Below the pieces are notes generated by a model. That model was not told the DNA's origin and did not search any database. It was given only the letters and a program-made list of their open reading frames with translations. A DNA stretch of 64,000 nt from assembly GCA_946902875.1 (NCBI GenBank), contig OX336345.1:7905395-7969394 (forward strand), written 5' to 3'. Each line of letters opens with the position of its first letter. The stretch's first letter is position 1. A program made the translations under genes and the position numbers. Below, piece by piece: positions 12,101 through 23,649 of this stretch. This DNA comes from Nematopogon swammerdamellus (Eukaryota; Arthropoda; Insecta; Lepidoptera; Adelidae).

Positions 12101-15100
12101 ATTTAATAGATCGAAAACTCTATCCACAAGTGACTTGCTTGAGTATTGAGTACTGTACCAAAGCGCAAGTGTTACTTGTAATATTCTTTAGCGCCTTCGG
12201 AAATCTGCCGCCCCTAGGCCGCGGCCTATACAGCCTAATGGGAAATCCAGGACTGCCACTGAGCCTCGAGACAGAAGATAGCGTCTTTGCAATATTATAA
12301 TAAAAATTCGAGGGTGTGCAGAATGAACTGTCGGGGAGAAAGCACGGCCAATCGAGCGAATTGGTTGCAATGGTTACGTCGCGTTTCAAGACCTTATAGG
12401 TCATATTCTGACTTAGACGGACGGTGCGCATGTAGAGTCCTCCGGATCTGTGTGTACAACACATTCTGCCATTCGCTATACAGGAAATGTTAAAACAAAA
12501 TTGTTTGGTATTTTGAGTACGGACTGACCTGTGCACTGTGATCTGATTGATTTCATCAAGTAGAGACTTCCTCATGTCGGACATGTCCAAGCTACCACTG
12601 GTTCTGCTGCCACCCTGCAGATGAAAATTATATCACGGAACAAAATAACTTTGACATATCTGTATGAATAACAATCGGCCAACATGGTTAGGCTTCCCTG
12701 ATGAAGAGAAAAGAAGATAATCAGCATGATGGCCGTGCTGATCCACATCGCAAAACCACGCTCATGGTACCATAGCAGCAGATCTGGAAACCGTTGCATT
12801 GCAGGACTGTGATTCAACTTTACTAGGAGCTCATCTATCTGGATGACCCTTTTCCTATTGGGCAATTCACTTCCCATATTCTATAAATATTCTGATCCAT
12901 ACAGTTTAGTCCTAATAAGTTGACCTGCCTACATATTATAAAATGCAATGTATTTTTTTTTTCTTTTGACATGTCATTAAGCTAGTTAGCACGCAACATA
13001 AGTCGAACCTACCATGCCCGATACGGGAATGTACCCACTGAGCATGGTAGGGTACGCAACCAATCCTGTACTGTAACTGCCTGTGTATTATGTAAGCATT
13101 ATGTACGATTTCTGTGAGCAATAAAATTATTTATTTCTTTCTTTCTTTCACGGCACGGCCCTTCCACCGAGTCATGCAGCAGGTTTGTCTGCGTGCCTTA
13201 CTTGCTGCTTGATGTCATTTTGTCTGAACTATTGAGAGATCACAATAGATCTATCTAGGTCGCAGTCAGAAATAGGCCTTAGGAGCCGTAACTCTCAACT
13301 TCAAATCATAATAATCATCTAAAAGGTATTTCATTAGTAGGTAACTTTACTCTAAGGGGTGTATGTGTATCAGATACTGATCACGTTCCCATACCCATTT
13401 ATTTTTTCGGATATCAAATACCTACCCATCCTACTAAAATAATAGTTTATTGAACAATTATTTCATAGCATGGGTAGGTATTTGATATCGTAAAAACGGG
13501 TATGGGAACATGATCATATCTGATACACATACACCCCTCAGGGTAAAGTTACCTACTAATGAAAGACCTTATACAACGTGTCCCAAAACTCAACGTCAAG
13601 CGGGAACCAGAGACTAGGCCAGTTTATGACTACCCAAGGAAAAATGAAAAAAAAAATAGCAGAATTCTAACTCTGCTATTGATAACTATCCCAAATAAAA
13701 CCAGAATGCCTGTAGTTTTAGCACAAAAAATATTCAGTTAAATTTTTTTCTGAAAAAAGACTCTCCAATTTTTTTTTCTCATTTTTCCCTGGGTAGTTAT
13801 AAACTGGCCTACTCCCTGGTTCCCGCTTGACGTTGAGTTTTGGGACATGTTGTATATGATTATTTATTAGACATTTATAAGCACTGACGTGGCACCAAGT
13901 TCACCCGGTGTTATGGGCTGACATCACGGATGTTGTAGGTGATGTAGCCAACCGTGTCAGTTTCCATAAAAAAAAAAACTGCACCAAAACTTAGGGAACA
14001 GCATGGGGCTAAGCTGCACGCTATACTGTGTACTTGTGTGGTGGTGCAATAGAGAAGTTATATACGGTTTTCACCGGCAAAATTAGAGTAAAAGCGCACC
14101 CCACCGTTTGTACCGGCAGGGTTTCATTGTGCATCCTGTAACCATACCTGCCCTTCCCACTCAGAATCAGACCCCGATGAGTCCCTTTTGTTCCTCTGTT
14201 CTCTGTCTGCCCTCCGACCAGCCACTCTCTCCTCGTTTATTTCACTGAAATTTTTAATAAAATGTTAAATGAAATGTACAGATATATATTTTTTTGATTG
14301 AAAGTGCGGCATATGGCGCCGAGCCACTTATTAGGTGTCTATAGCGCGGTTTTCTCAACCGTTCACTTGGAAAGAATGCGGCGCGCACCCTCCGCTCTCC
14401 GCCCCCACCGCAATTGCCTGTCAGTACGGTGGAGGCGGAGAGCGGAGGGGGCGCGCCGCATTCTTTCGAAGTGAACGGTTGAGAAAACCGCGCTATAACG
14501 GCCCCATGGATATTCGGTCGTATGCGGGGATTGCGAATGCCATGCTGGCCAGACAGGTGCCCATTGACGCCCCTCTTGAAGGACCCGAGACTGTACTTGG
14601 GGGGAAATATATGAGCAGGGAGAGCATTCCAGAGTTTACCAATTATGTCGAGGAAAGATCCGCAAAATCGATTGGTACGCATCCGCGGTAAGTCCAGCGT
14701 CCTAGACCCTCAATGATGATAGATGCAATCCCTGTTCAGTGTGCGTGGTGCAGAGGTGGAAAGGGGATGGCGGGATCGGGTTAAACAGCTCCTGCGACTA
14801 ACTGCCCAATGAAACAGCAACTTATATAGAGTACTTAACACAAATCAAACTCGCCTATTGCTCCGTTGACTGGTTGAATCCTCAGAAAAACTAACATCCA
14901 GATTACTAGATATTCCATATGTTTTCTGTTGTGCGTGACCCTGGTACCACTGGCTGTAAAGGTTGTGTTGGGAGCCCGTATAGTTTGCTCCAGTTTGGTC
15001 CCCACTAGCTCCGGGCATATTGATCTGGTCTGATGAATGGTGCCTCCTCTTCAGAATGGACTGCAGCTCAGATGCGGGACTGTGCTTTAAGGTGGCAGTT

Positions 15101-18100
15101 TTATTAATAGTGTCCATTTTGGGCGATCCTGAAAATCAATTGTTTACACTGTAACAAGATATTACTATATGCGTAACGAAGTGATGTCAACGAAAAAGGC
15201 AAATCGGTATGTTTTCTTTTTTTGTAAGTAAAAACGACAGCGCCGTCTGTTGGCATATGTCAAGACATGACAAGACTCAATGCCGTCCTGTCAGCCGACC
15301 GGCGAATTATAAAGTTGTCAAGCGTGTCAATATAACATTTACATGATTGTTTTATTCCACCTTTTGCATTCCTTACAAATGTATCTTCCTACTAACATTC
15401 AAACCGTATTGTGTACTAACAATCTACATCTCTACGTCTTATAAAAGGGAACGTCTGTATGTATGTATGTTTGAGGTAAACTGCCTCTCACAACACAGGG
15501 TATCCTAGCGTGAGAGACAGGACTATAAGTAAAATTGCTAGTTTAAGCCCAGAGTGTACCTAATTATAGTTTGTAAGAAAAAAAAAATGTAAACTAGGTT
15601 AAGTTATAGTGAAAATAAATCTTATTCTTATTCTAATCTTATTCTTAAACTCCGGAATCACTGAAAAGATTTTTATGCAGTTCCACAAAAAAAATATTAT
15701 AATCCTGCTAAGAACTACTGGCGCGAAAATAAGTTTGTCGCGTCGTCGTTGTAATTAAAAATATTATTATATATTTTTGTGGTTCTCACGGTGCGAGAAT
15801 TTATACAACAGACGTTAAAAGCTACAAAAGAAATGGCTGTATACTCTAATGAGTTTTGCCTGTTTCGGGAGGAGACGAATTAAATAAAAAAACAAAATAA
15901 AAAATAAAAAAAATATTCACCACTCATTTCTTTGATCTTCTTGCCCTGTTTGGTCAGGTATTCAGGATGAACCTCGACCTCCGGCCTCGAGTTGGACGTG
16001 AACCAGCTGGCGAAGAACTTGTCGAGGCCTACATCCAGCAGCAACTCGAGGCAACTCTCGCATTCCTCCACGTAGAATGGAGACGGAGGAGGGTTGCCTT
16101 CCGCCTGGTTTCGTAAAAAGAAACTTTTTTTGAAAGAAATTTAAGTATTGTTTTCCCAATAAATAAAAAAAACAATTCTTTGTATTCATTGTCATCTGTT
16201 AGATAATAAAACAGAAAAATACATATGCTGTCTTTTTCTCCTCATTTACAAGTTAATACCCTACGATTGGAGGACAGAAGGATGGACAACGGTGTCTAAA
16301 GGGACCAAAAGTAAAAAAGGGTTAAGCATTTGTAAAAATTGTATGTAATTCAGATAAGTTGCTGTTGTTGTTGCTTTGGTTTGGGGTTGGCTCTGGGCCT
16401 GCAAACTAGTCCCGCTTGGTTGGGGACCTTCGTGCAAAACCCCGCGATCTCCAGCTACCCCAGCCAGACTATGTCCTCCATGAAGGCCATAAGACGACTG
16501 GGGCGTCTGCAGACATACGCAACGGAAGATGTCTGAGAACGGAGTATGTCCCTTCATTGGTTGTCAAGTACACTGCACTCCAACAAAACATGCTCGGCCG
16601 TTTCATCCGTCGCCAAGCATCCCCTGCACAGTGGACTATCTGTAATACCCATTGTGTGTAGATGTTTATTTAGTGTCAGATAAGTTGTTCTTGAGTTATT
16701 ATAAGCAAACGAACAGATGATAACCATTAATATGTAGGAAAGAATGTCTACAAACCTCTTCAGTGCACCCACCGGCTTCCATTATGGAAGCCAATATAAA
16801 ATTTCCTTTACCAATCACCAGCAGAAACCAACGTCCATCTGGAACTCTGGAAATAGAAAGAAAAAGAAATAACCTTTCCTTTTGGATTCGCCGTAGTCGG
16901 GTGAAGACATACATTTTCGCCTCCATAGACCATTAAAAATTTGTTATTTAAAAAAAATTGCACCACAAAATAAAATGTTAAAGAACAAAAGTGGGTATGT
17001 TTGGTTAAGCGGAAAAATTTAACAGCTAGTAAAGGCAGAAAAATTTAAAAATCTGTATGACGGAGGTTACACGCTAGGTTTGGCATCAGTTCAGTCCATC
17101 AGTCTGGTTAAACCATGGCCTAGACTGACCGTTCAATCTAAATTGATGGATGGATGGATTGGACTGATGGACCAGACTGATGGATTTCAAAATATTTTGA
17201 TACTAGACTGATAGCAGACTGATGGTCGTGACGTCTGGCGTCAGTCTGGCGTCAATCTGGTCGTGACCAAGGTCACGGACCGAACTAACCTAGCGTGTAA
17301 CCTCCGTCTATAAGTGACAAATTACCTGTAATCGTTTGCACAGTGTTCACTATTCACATCATATTGCTTTCGATGTGCGCTTATAAATATCTCTTTCCAT
17401 ATGACCAACTTGTCCAACTCCCCCAGTCGACTCAACTTTAGTAGCCCATTGATGCGAAGGAACGAATGCACGTCTACCAAGTCCTCGTCTTGAAAATGAG
17501 AACTCAACAAGTGGCCCGAATAATACAGGCAACAGCCTATTACCACAAACAGCCGTTGGCAGTTCAACGGATCATCTGTCTGCAAGAAAAATTTAGATAT
17601 CACGGAGATCCTATATTCAAAACCTCAAATGGATTCTGACCCATATCAAACCCATAAAGAAAACAGTTTCAAAGAAATTAAATAATAGATAATAAAAAAA
17701 ATTAAAAAAGAATAGAAAAGTGGCTCCAACGTGATGCTCCAATCGTGGGTTTAAACAAAGGCATTCAAACTACCTACCAGACCGAACAAGAACGGCACGG
17801 CTTAGCCGGCACGACCGAAGGGAAGCACTGACGTGGCACCAAGTGCACCCGGTGTTATGGGCTGACATCACGGATGTTGTTGTAGCCAACCGTGTCAGTT
17901 TCCATAAAAAAAAAACAAAAACAAAAAAACAAAATCGTAATCCTATAAATTGTTACCCAGGTAATAAGTCCGTGTGGGGTCGGTACTTAAAAAGAATAGC
18001 CCCACTGCATCTCTCCCCGTCGCATGTCGTAAAAGTCGACTAAGGGATAAGAAAATTCGTCAGCCTCGGTAGCTCAGTGGCGCGGTTGGTTGGTCAACTG

Positions 18101-21100
18101 TTATTAAGCAACGCTGAGCGCGGTCAGTGTTTGGATGGGTGACCGCTCGACCGTTGGAGGCTGACCGTGGTTCGGATTCCACGTTAAACTGTAGGTCCCT
18201 TCCCTTCTTACCTTACTAGGTGGTAGGGTTTATCCCGGCCGGGTTGGTACCACCGCACTGAACGAAACGTCGGTCGAAACGGCTATGTACGTAAATAGTT
18301 CGTGTTTTCCGTCCAGTTTAGTGTAGCCGACATGAAATGAAGGGAAGCACTGGCATGGCACCTAGTTCACCCTGTGTTATGGGCTGACATCACGGATGTT
18401 GTAGGTGATGTAGCCAACCGTGTCAGGTTCCATAAAAAAAAAAAAAAAAAAAAAAAAAGTCGCTCATGCTAGTGTGACATGAGTTTGACACGCCTGTATG
18501 TGAGGATATAGATAGCTTTATTTGACGTTCGAGATCCAAGTTTTTGTAGGAACATCTTCCCAATGCCCGCTCTAGAACCTACTGCACAATGTGCTGTTGT
18601 GTCTTAAAGAAACATGATGATATTTCGAACAGCAAATACTTATCAATTCCACATTGAGGATAAAAATGTTTACCAACTGACTCTCAAGTTTCATTAGGAA
18701 TGAAGAGGCCAGGCCAGTAATTGTTACATGATTTCACAAAAATAATGAATACCCATTCTCTGTAATCTGCTGCCTCCAATTCCGCGAGAGCGTCGTCAAT
18801 CTGCAGCCGAGCTTCCCTGGGTAATGCGACCAAATGAGCCACTGGCAAAACTTGCTCAAAGAGACTGGCCCCACTCGCGCTGTGAGACAGAATCTCTTCC
18901 ATGTTCACCGACGTTTTCATATCCATAGTGTCAAACCCACACAATATCATCGCGAAGAACCTCGAAAACAAGTGATCTATCTTGTAAAGGTTTGATCGTT
19001 CTGAAAAACACTTTCTCAAAGACCCAAAGAGGAATTCTAAAAGCCTCACAATGTCTTCCGTCGCCATTTTAGCGCCAAACAAGTTTATTTTGCGGTTAGG
19101 CATCGCTAGGAGCATTAGATCGTCACCTCGCTGCACATATATCACATTTATTAAAACATCATTCACTAAAATGGTAGAACTCAACGGTGCGTTAACGGAG
19201 AGACCTTTCGGTGTAAGGTGGTTGAGAGTGACAAATGCACCCCTAGTGCTGTGCAAGAAGTTCTGAGTGCAAGGCCTCGGATAGCAATAGAGCACACCCT
19301 GGTCTTCAGAACTGTTCTCATCGAGAACATCGCAGCATATATAAATGACCGACACCATGGAATCCCTCAAAACCTGCGACAGAACAAACTCGTGCTCAGT
19401 CTTCGAGATTAATAAATTCTTGAATTCAATATTGAGTGCTTCTTGCGGCAAAGTCCCGAACGTTAACATATGATTGTGTCGATTGTTTCTCAATTTATCC
19501 AAAACCGTGTTGATGTTTGAGGCGGTCACTTCTTGACTGTTAATTTTTTGAAGCCAGTGACCTTTTTTTACTTTTGGTTCGTACAAAATACGGGCCTCCG
19601 GGAGAAAATTGGAGACCGTCAATGACTTTCCGTCTTCACTTTTGTTGACGCTGATTCCGAACAGCTGTTCCAATTGGCAACCTTTATCACTATGGAAGAA
19701 CTTCGTTCTGTCAACCTTTAAACAGAAAACCTATTTGACGAGTTTGTACAATGAATTAGCATTAGGTTTGGGTTAGCATAGGACAGATTATTAAAATAAC
19801 TTGCTTCTTCAAAAAGTATTTAACTATTATTGTTTTCACTAAATATTTGTATAATAATAAAAATTAAATACATACCTCGATTGTAATATCAAGCCTTGAT
19901 TCTTGAGAAGTTTTTGTCTCCAAATTCCATGAACCCAAGTTGACCTCTCTATTCTTCTTCTCTTTACTTAGTACATCAGATTTCTTTTGTCGATACCGTA
20001 GGACTTTGAATATTTTTCCTGTAAAAATATATATAATTTTGGCCAAGCTAGATAATATGACTATAGTGATATATTTCATACAATCATTTCGGCCCTTTTG
20101 GCAATTTTGCGAGGGAAGGTTAGGAAAAAGTAATGTGGCGCCTGGTATCCACCACGTTTCAAACTGTGGACCTCTCCTATGAGATGCTAACTGAGCTTTG
20201 AATGCTTTAAAATTTTTATGCATACCTTTCGAAGCCCTCCTAGTGGAAGATCTCTTGAAATTGTTACGTAGTTTAAATGTGTCAACATTATCCAACAAAG
20301 GAGTCCTGGGCAGCGTCCCTACAGTCCGATCCCCTTCCTTATACTTGATGAAGACCAGCTCTCCGTCCTCTGCTACATCGGGATCCCAATCCGGAACAGA
20401 GCTAAGAAATATATTTTATAAATATTACACAAATAGGAACAAATTATATTCAACCGGCCAGTTAAATCACCTGCTAGATTATTGATGTCAGCCCATTACA
20501 AATTGTTGTTACTGGAATTAGGTAAGTACCATCTTTCTTGCCCGGCTACATAGAGCTGGACGCTTATGTACCAGTGGCGGCTCTGGCCAATGAATTTTAG
20601 TGAGGCGCCACCTACATAATAGCATTTTATTAAATGTTGTATTGCAGTTTTCATTTCGAGGACAGGACATGCCCAAAGTCTAGCAATAAATAAAACTCCA
20701 TGTTGATTTTTTTTTCTTTACCTTCAAGATAGTTAAGTGAGGCGGCGTGAGGCGCGCCTCACTTGCCTCACCTGGGGAACCGCCACTGTTATGTACATAA
20801 ATATTAGGTATACATAGTTATTGAGCTGACTTTCATTAAGTGCGAAATTTAAAATCTATAATACTCGCTAGTCCCGGCCTCGATTAATAACCTCCTCTAC
20901 TGCCGATGGGCCCGGATATGTTCGGTGAAGCCATCGCAAGCATAGATCCACACCTTCCTTTTTCTTCTTTATTTGAATAGGGCTTTTTAGCCGCCAGAAG
21001 ACCTTAATTAATCTCACCCCACAAAAACATTCAACCGACATTAAAAAGCTCCTCACTCGCGTATTAACGGATACAAAACAATAAGTTACACACACACAAG

Positions 21101-22127
21101 CACACAGTTTACACCAATACCTAAAAGTTGCACGCGGCAATCGGAGCATGACAAAGGTCGGGGCGGTCGACAGTATTCGGCTGAACACGTGGCAAAGGCG
21201 AAATAAGCAACACCGTTTGTCACTGTCATTTTTGCACAAAACAAAGTTTATTATTTCTCGTTTACTCTCCACACTGACAATCGGCACTGACGTGCGCTCA
21301 ACACATTTGCGTGTGAGACGCCTTGTGAAGCTGTCTTGTGAAAGGATATTATAATGGTGGCACTTCACTTGGTTTAGCGTATTTGTGTATTTGCCTTATT
21401 TGCTCGAAAACGGCCAAGTGTAGAGGCCATATTCGTTTCTATTTGGTCTGTTTGTGCAAAAAAGCAAATAACGCAAACAGCAAATACTCTTTTCCGCCAG
21501 CTTGTTGGTTTTTGGTCATGCTTCAAAGAACTCAAATAGACCAAATATTCGCGCAGGCTGTCCACACTTGGTTTATTCAGTTGCGTGCGCGTCACTGAGC
21601 TGTGTAGACATCCACCAGCGCCTTCTTTTCTATGGACTTTTAGTTATTTTGTGCTGGTGCAGACATAGCATCTAGTATTGCGCATTAAGATAATAATACA
21701 GAGCTGCGGCTATGAACGTGTCCATCTTGGAAGCGTAGCAAGGCAAATAAGGCAAACATGCAAGTTATTCGCTCTTTGAGTCCATGTGTGGATGACCAAA
21801 TAACAGCGATAACGCATAGAATACGCTAACCGCTAAACCAAGTGAAGTGCCACCATAAGATCCTTTTGTCGAAAACATACTTTTTCGAGAATTATGTATG
21901 GGAAGCATATGGGAAGGGCTAGTCTATAGACAGAATGTCGATGAATGGAACTACGTAATAGAATAATTATTATTCTGACTGTGTGAAATAGTCAATGGTG
22001 AAACATTATTTATTTTGTTGTTTGCTAACCTGTCAGAGTCGGAATACTTGGAACCGTCGGAGGAATTGGTCCACTCGTCCGAGACGTCTACGTCTGGACT
22101 CTCAGCACGTCGTCGGTGACCACTCAT
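9189..22127 (-). CDS. in: Protein inturned (planar cell polarity / CPLANE subunit)
   Basis: I reconstructed twelve exons whose phases all join: 22030-22127, 20226-20401, 19876-20018, 18753-19715, 17326-17579, 16756-16846, 15921-16104, 14851-15128, 12529-12614, 10016-10198, 9389-9541 and 9189-9294. The sum is 2715 nt, 904 aa plus stop, close to known inturned lengths (roughly 870-940). The N-terminus is acidic and Ser-rich. A PDZ-like domain sits at about 150-235 ([12 protein letters not shown]). A longin/HPS1-type region follows ([18 protein letters not shown]). Near 730-750 is the conserved segment [15 protein letters not shown], and the protein ends [20 protein letters not shown]...FLE. Inturned works with Fuzzy and Fritz (Wdpcp) in the CPLANE complex, limiting wing-hair initiation in flies and supporting cilia in vertebrates. 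All introns begin GT and end AG. The start Met at 22127 gives [17 protein letters not shown]. The introns are loaded with transposons, including an antisense-type insertion nest at 13323-14815. I cannot exclude non-coding 5' exons upstream. Confidence 0.93.
9668..10005 (+). repeat. Dispersed lepidopteran-type repeat in inturned intron 10
   Basis: It begins ggccaagtgcgagtcggac and ends near gcgtaggcttagtaataggc...ggaaacctaaaaa. The 3' two thirds recur at 53568-53796. It ends about 10 bp before the donor side of inturned exon 10 (exon starts 10016). No coding capacity. Confidence 0.65.
10237..11829 (-). mobile_element. Non-LTR retrotransposon with restriction-like endonuclease, 5'-truncated copy A
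   Basis: It lies in inturned intron 9, on the same strand as the host gene. The open frame 10405-11634 encodes 409 aa corresponding to the C-terminus of a reverse transcriptase polyprotein. Visible parts are a CX2CX8HX4C zinc knuckle (CPSC...H...C) and a restriction-like endonuclease signature (RPDILIF, then ELTVPWE). Homology to copy F continues upstream of the first Met to about 11829 and stops there, so the element is 5'-truncated. The 3'UTR ends at gaaggtgtggatctaagc (read on the plus strand). The protein differs from copy F at only a handful of positions, so the insertion is young. Confidence 0.88.
11880..12115. repeat. Fragment of a dispersed repeat
   Basis: It contains agtccgactcgcacttggcc, the reverse complement of the start of the repeat at 9668. 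Adjacent bases at 11850-11875 hold a B-box-like ggattagaacc. The limits are uncertain. Confidence 0.4.
12620..13142. other. Inturned intron 8, first part: no gene seen
   Basis: AT-rich intron sequence between exon 9 (ends 12614) and the repeats that start at 13143. The minus-strand frame 12572-12877 merely reads exon 9 in a wrong frame. Nothing else recognised. Confidence 0.5.
13143..13215 (+). repeat. Family Y fragment
   Basis: It contains gagtcatgcagcaggt followed by ccttacttgctgcttgat, matching the middle of family Y at 2105-2345. Confidence 0.6.
13323..13570. repeat. Hairpin MITE
   Basis: Long terminal inverted arms. The left starts aaggtatttcattagtaggt and the right ends with its near reverse complement up to gaaagacctt. 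Further matching includes the motif acccatttattttttcgg/cgtaaaaacgggtat. It directly abuts a second hairpin element at 13571. Confidence 0.75.
13571..13856. repeat. Second hairpin MITE, adjacent to the first
   Basis: The left arm starts tacaacgtgtcccaaaactc and continues through cgtcaagcgggaaccag. The right arm is its near-perfect reverse complement, ending tgggacatgttgta. The middle is A/T-rich with a small nested hairpin around tagcagaattctaactctgc. Confidence 0.75.
13882..13978 (+). repeat. Family X tail fragment
   Basis: Only the tail is present: cactgacgtggcaccaagtt to gtcagtttccataaaa. Confidence 0.75.
14274..14815 (-). mobile_element. LINE (jockey/CR1-like) 3' fragment, interrupted by a MITE
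   Basis: The minus-strand translation gives the C-terminal end typical of a LINE reverse transcriptase: RTNRFCGSF, then [20 protein letters not shown] and [11 protein letters not shown]. The same end occurs at 34985-35330. A 158-bp palindromic element (14340-14497) is inserted in the 3' tail. Confidence 0.75.
14340..14497. mobile_element. Palindromic MITE inserted in a LINE tail
   Basis: Nearly the whole 158 bp folds on itself. The left arm starts tatagcgcggttttctcaac and the right arm ends with its complement. Comparison with the uninterrupted LINE copy near 35270 supports insertion at a TA dinucleotide, the Tc1/mariner habit. Confidence 0.75.
15715..15885 (+). repeat. Dispersed repeat (gtcgcgtcgtcgttgtaatta family)
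   Basis: It shares gtttgtcgcgtcgtcgttgt, the hairpin-like ggttctc..ggtgcgagaa and gaggagacgaatta with 29775-29937 (plus) and 28345-28595 (minus, apparently two overlapping copies). Confidence 0.65.
16370..16760 (-). mobile_element. LINE ORF2 C-terminal remnant
   Basis: The minus strand reads DSPLCRGCL and TAEHVLLEC, a Cys/His motif found after the reverse transcriptase in many insect LINEs, before frames degrade. A related motif (DSPLCRACL...THVLLECEEL) occurs at 31085-31280. It lies beside inturned exon 6 (16756-16846). Confidence 0.65.
17059..17308. mobile_element. MITE ending close to the inturned exon 5 donor
   Basis: Terminal inverted repeats of about 24 bp (gacggaggttacacgctagg and its complement), with the possible duplicated target TAT on both sides. 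The interior has several gactgatgga/cagactgatgg repeats. Exon 5 ends at 17326 and intron 5 begins at 17325, so 17 bases separate the exon from the element. Confidence 0.75.
17803..17930 (+). repeat. Family X tail fragment
   Basis: It runs from gccggcacgaccgaaggga to the A-rich tail, with a small internal deletion in gatgttg...tgtagccaacc. Confidence 0.75.
17970..18457 (+). repeat. Family X with both heads, including the tRNA/5S-like head
   Basis: Head 2 (17970-18055) is followed by a second head (18061-18160). This begins with a tRNA box-A-like tagctcagtggc and continues with a segment resembling the 5S rRNA internal promoter (taagcaacgctgagcgcgg, then tttggatgggtgacc). Body, tail and a long poly-A follow. 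The 5S resemblance is from memory of the conserved 5S box A/box C region. Confidence 0.75.
20863..20957 (+). mobile_element. Copy B of the RLE retrotransposon, 3'UTR only
   Basis: It matches the last about 95 bases of the element, from actcgctagtcccggcctcg to tagatccacaccttc. It lies in inturned intron 1 in antisense orientation. Confidence 0.8.
21354..21856. mobile_element. MITE of about 500 bp in inturned intron 1
   Basis: Terminal inverted repeats of about 26 bp: atggtggcacttcacttggt at the left, the complement ending aagtgaagtgccaccat at the right. The interior has no long reading frame. Confidence 0.75.
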
Positions 22128-22511
22128 CGTGCGTGAGTGCAGCTACAGCTTACTTACAAATTGGAATTAGGAAGGAACATAATAGTTCGATTTCGTATAA
22201 ATACTGTGGAAAGATGGGTACTGCACTTGGACTTTCAAAAACAAATAGTTTCTCTGTAAAATGTAAACGACAAAAAAGGGCACGCACATTCAGTCAGAAA
22301 ATTCATAATTTACTCTAAATTAGGTAGGTACCACTTTTACTTCCATCCATCCAAGTTACAACATCGTGGTTACAACAGTTGTGTCCAGTCGACGAGCCGC
22401 GTCTCTTTGTAGTAAGCACCTGACAGTTAACTTTTTTATTTGTTACGGAAAGGCAAGGATAGTGTGACCGTATAGCGATATCTTGTTTTTTCATTCTTCT
22501 TCTCATTTGCA
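22128..22511. other. Upstream flank of inturned
   Basis: This should contain the inturned 5'UTR and promoter. No motif can be named with confidence. The plus-strand frame 21995-22318 overlaps exon 1 antisense and is rejected. Confidence 0.4.
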
Positions 22512-22915
22512 TTTTTTTTTTGTTTTTTTTTTATGGGAACTGACACGGTTGGCTACATCACCTACAACGTCCGTGATGTCAGCCCATAACACCGGCTGAA
22601 CTACGTGCCATGTCAGTGCTTCCCCCTTTGATCGTGCCGGCTACACTGAACTGGTCGGAAAACACAAAATATTTACATAGCCCTTTCGACCGACGTTTCA
22701 TTCAGTGCGGTGGTACCAACCCGGGCGGGTTAAACCCTACCACCAAGTAAGATTAGGAGGGAAGGTACCTACAGTTTTACGAGGAATCCGAACGTCGGTC
22801 AGCTTCCAACAGTCGGCGGGGTCACCCATCCAAGTACTGACCGCACCCAGCGTTGCTTAACATTCAATAGCGACAGTTGACTGTCTGCACCACTGAGCTA
22901 TCGAGGCTGACTTTG
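22512..22915 (-). repeat. Family X, full copy with tRNA/5S-like head
   Basis: Read on the minus strand: cctcgatagctcagtggtgc, then gttaagcaacgctgggtgcg and agtacttggatgggtgacc, then the body and tail ending in poly-A. The central part is closer to 5S rRNA than the copy at 18061. A third copy with this head is at 41388-41773. Confidence 0.8.
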
Positions 22916-23039
22916 TTTCCTTCTTTTCTTTATTCCAAAATCAAGGCAATCAGCGACTGATGTAACTAATTTGATGTGTTGAAATAAAAAAGTAAAATTT
23001 CACGAAAAAAATTTCATACAAAACGACTTCCGCGAATTT

Positions 23040-23275
23040 ATTTTCAATAGCGACTTAGCATTGCCCCTTCTCCGGCGCTGCGGGAAGTGCAAGCCCGCCA
23101 CACCGTCCTTGCGTAACACATCGCAGGCACCCATTCTCGCCTCCGCAGCGTCGGCTTTTTGGTCGCCTTCGGCGACCACCCTCAGTCGCTCCGGCTCACA
23201 CGGGTGCCTGCGCTTTGTTACGGCGGACGGGGGCTGCACTCCCTCCGCGCCTCCGGCTTATAAAAACACTTTAGG
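23040..23275. repeat. GC-rich island of unknown origin
   Basis: A GC-rich segment in AT-rich surroundings with a near-palindromic ggtcgccttcggcgacc. Both strands have short open frames with no recognisable domain. It may be a fragment of a LINE or other repeat. Confidence 0.35.
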
Positions 23276-23649
23276 GAATAGCCACACTAACAGGTTATGT
23301 CGGGGCGGTGGATTTAGTTTTTCCGCAAAGTATGTTAATTACCCCCATTGTCCTTTCAAATGTTGTCAACACACACCTTATCTATACACCATTCTGTACG
23401 ACGAACGACGAACTTGCAAACGCGTAGTATGGTAATTTTTTTTCCAGCAACGTCAGCTGTCAGGTGCTTACTACAAAGAAACACTCATCAAAATACTCAT
23501 AATAAAACTGTATTATTCTATTATCTACAATAACCAATACATAGGTTAGATTCAAAAACATCGATGAAATTTAATCTCTTTGGTTAGATTTATAATAGAA
23601 TTATATGATATGAGTATTAGGTGTTTCTTTTTAATATTAAATGATTTCA

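Noticed and set aside
12120..12590. A 156-codon minus-strand frame
   Set aside because: Only its first 21 codons are coding (inturned exon 9). The rest is read-through past a good donor into the intron.
14254..14691. Two frames of 118-142 codons on opposite strands
   Set aside because: They result from the palindromic MITE and the LINE tail, not from a host gene.
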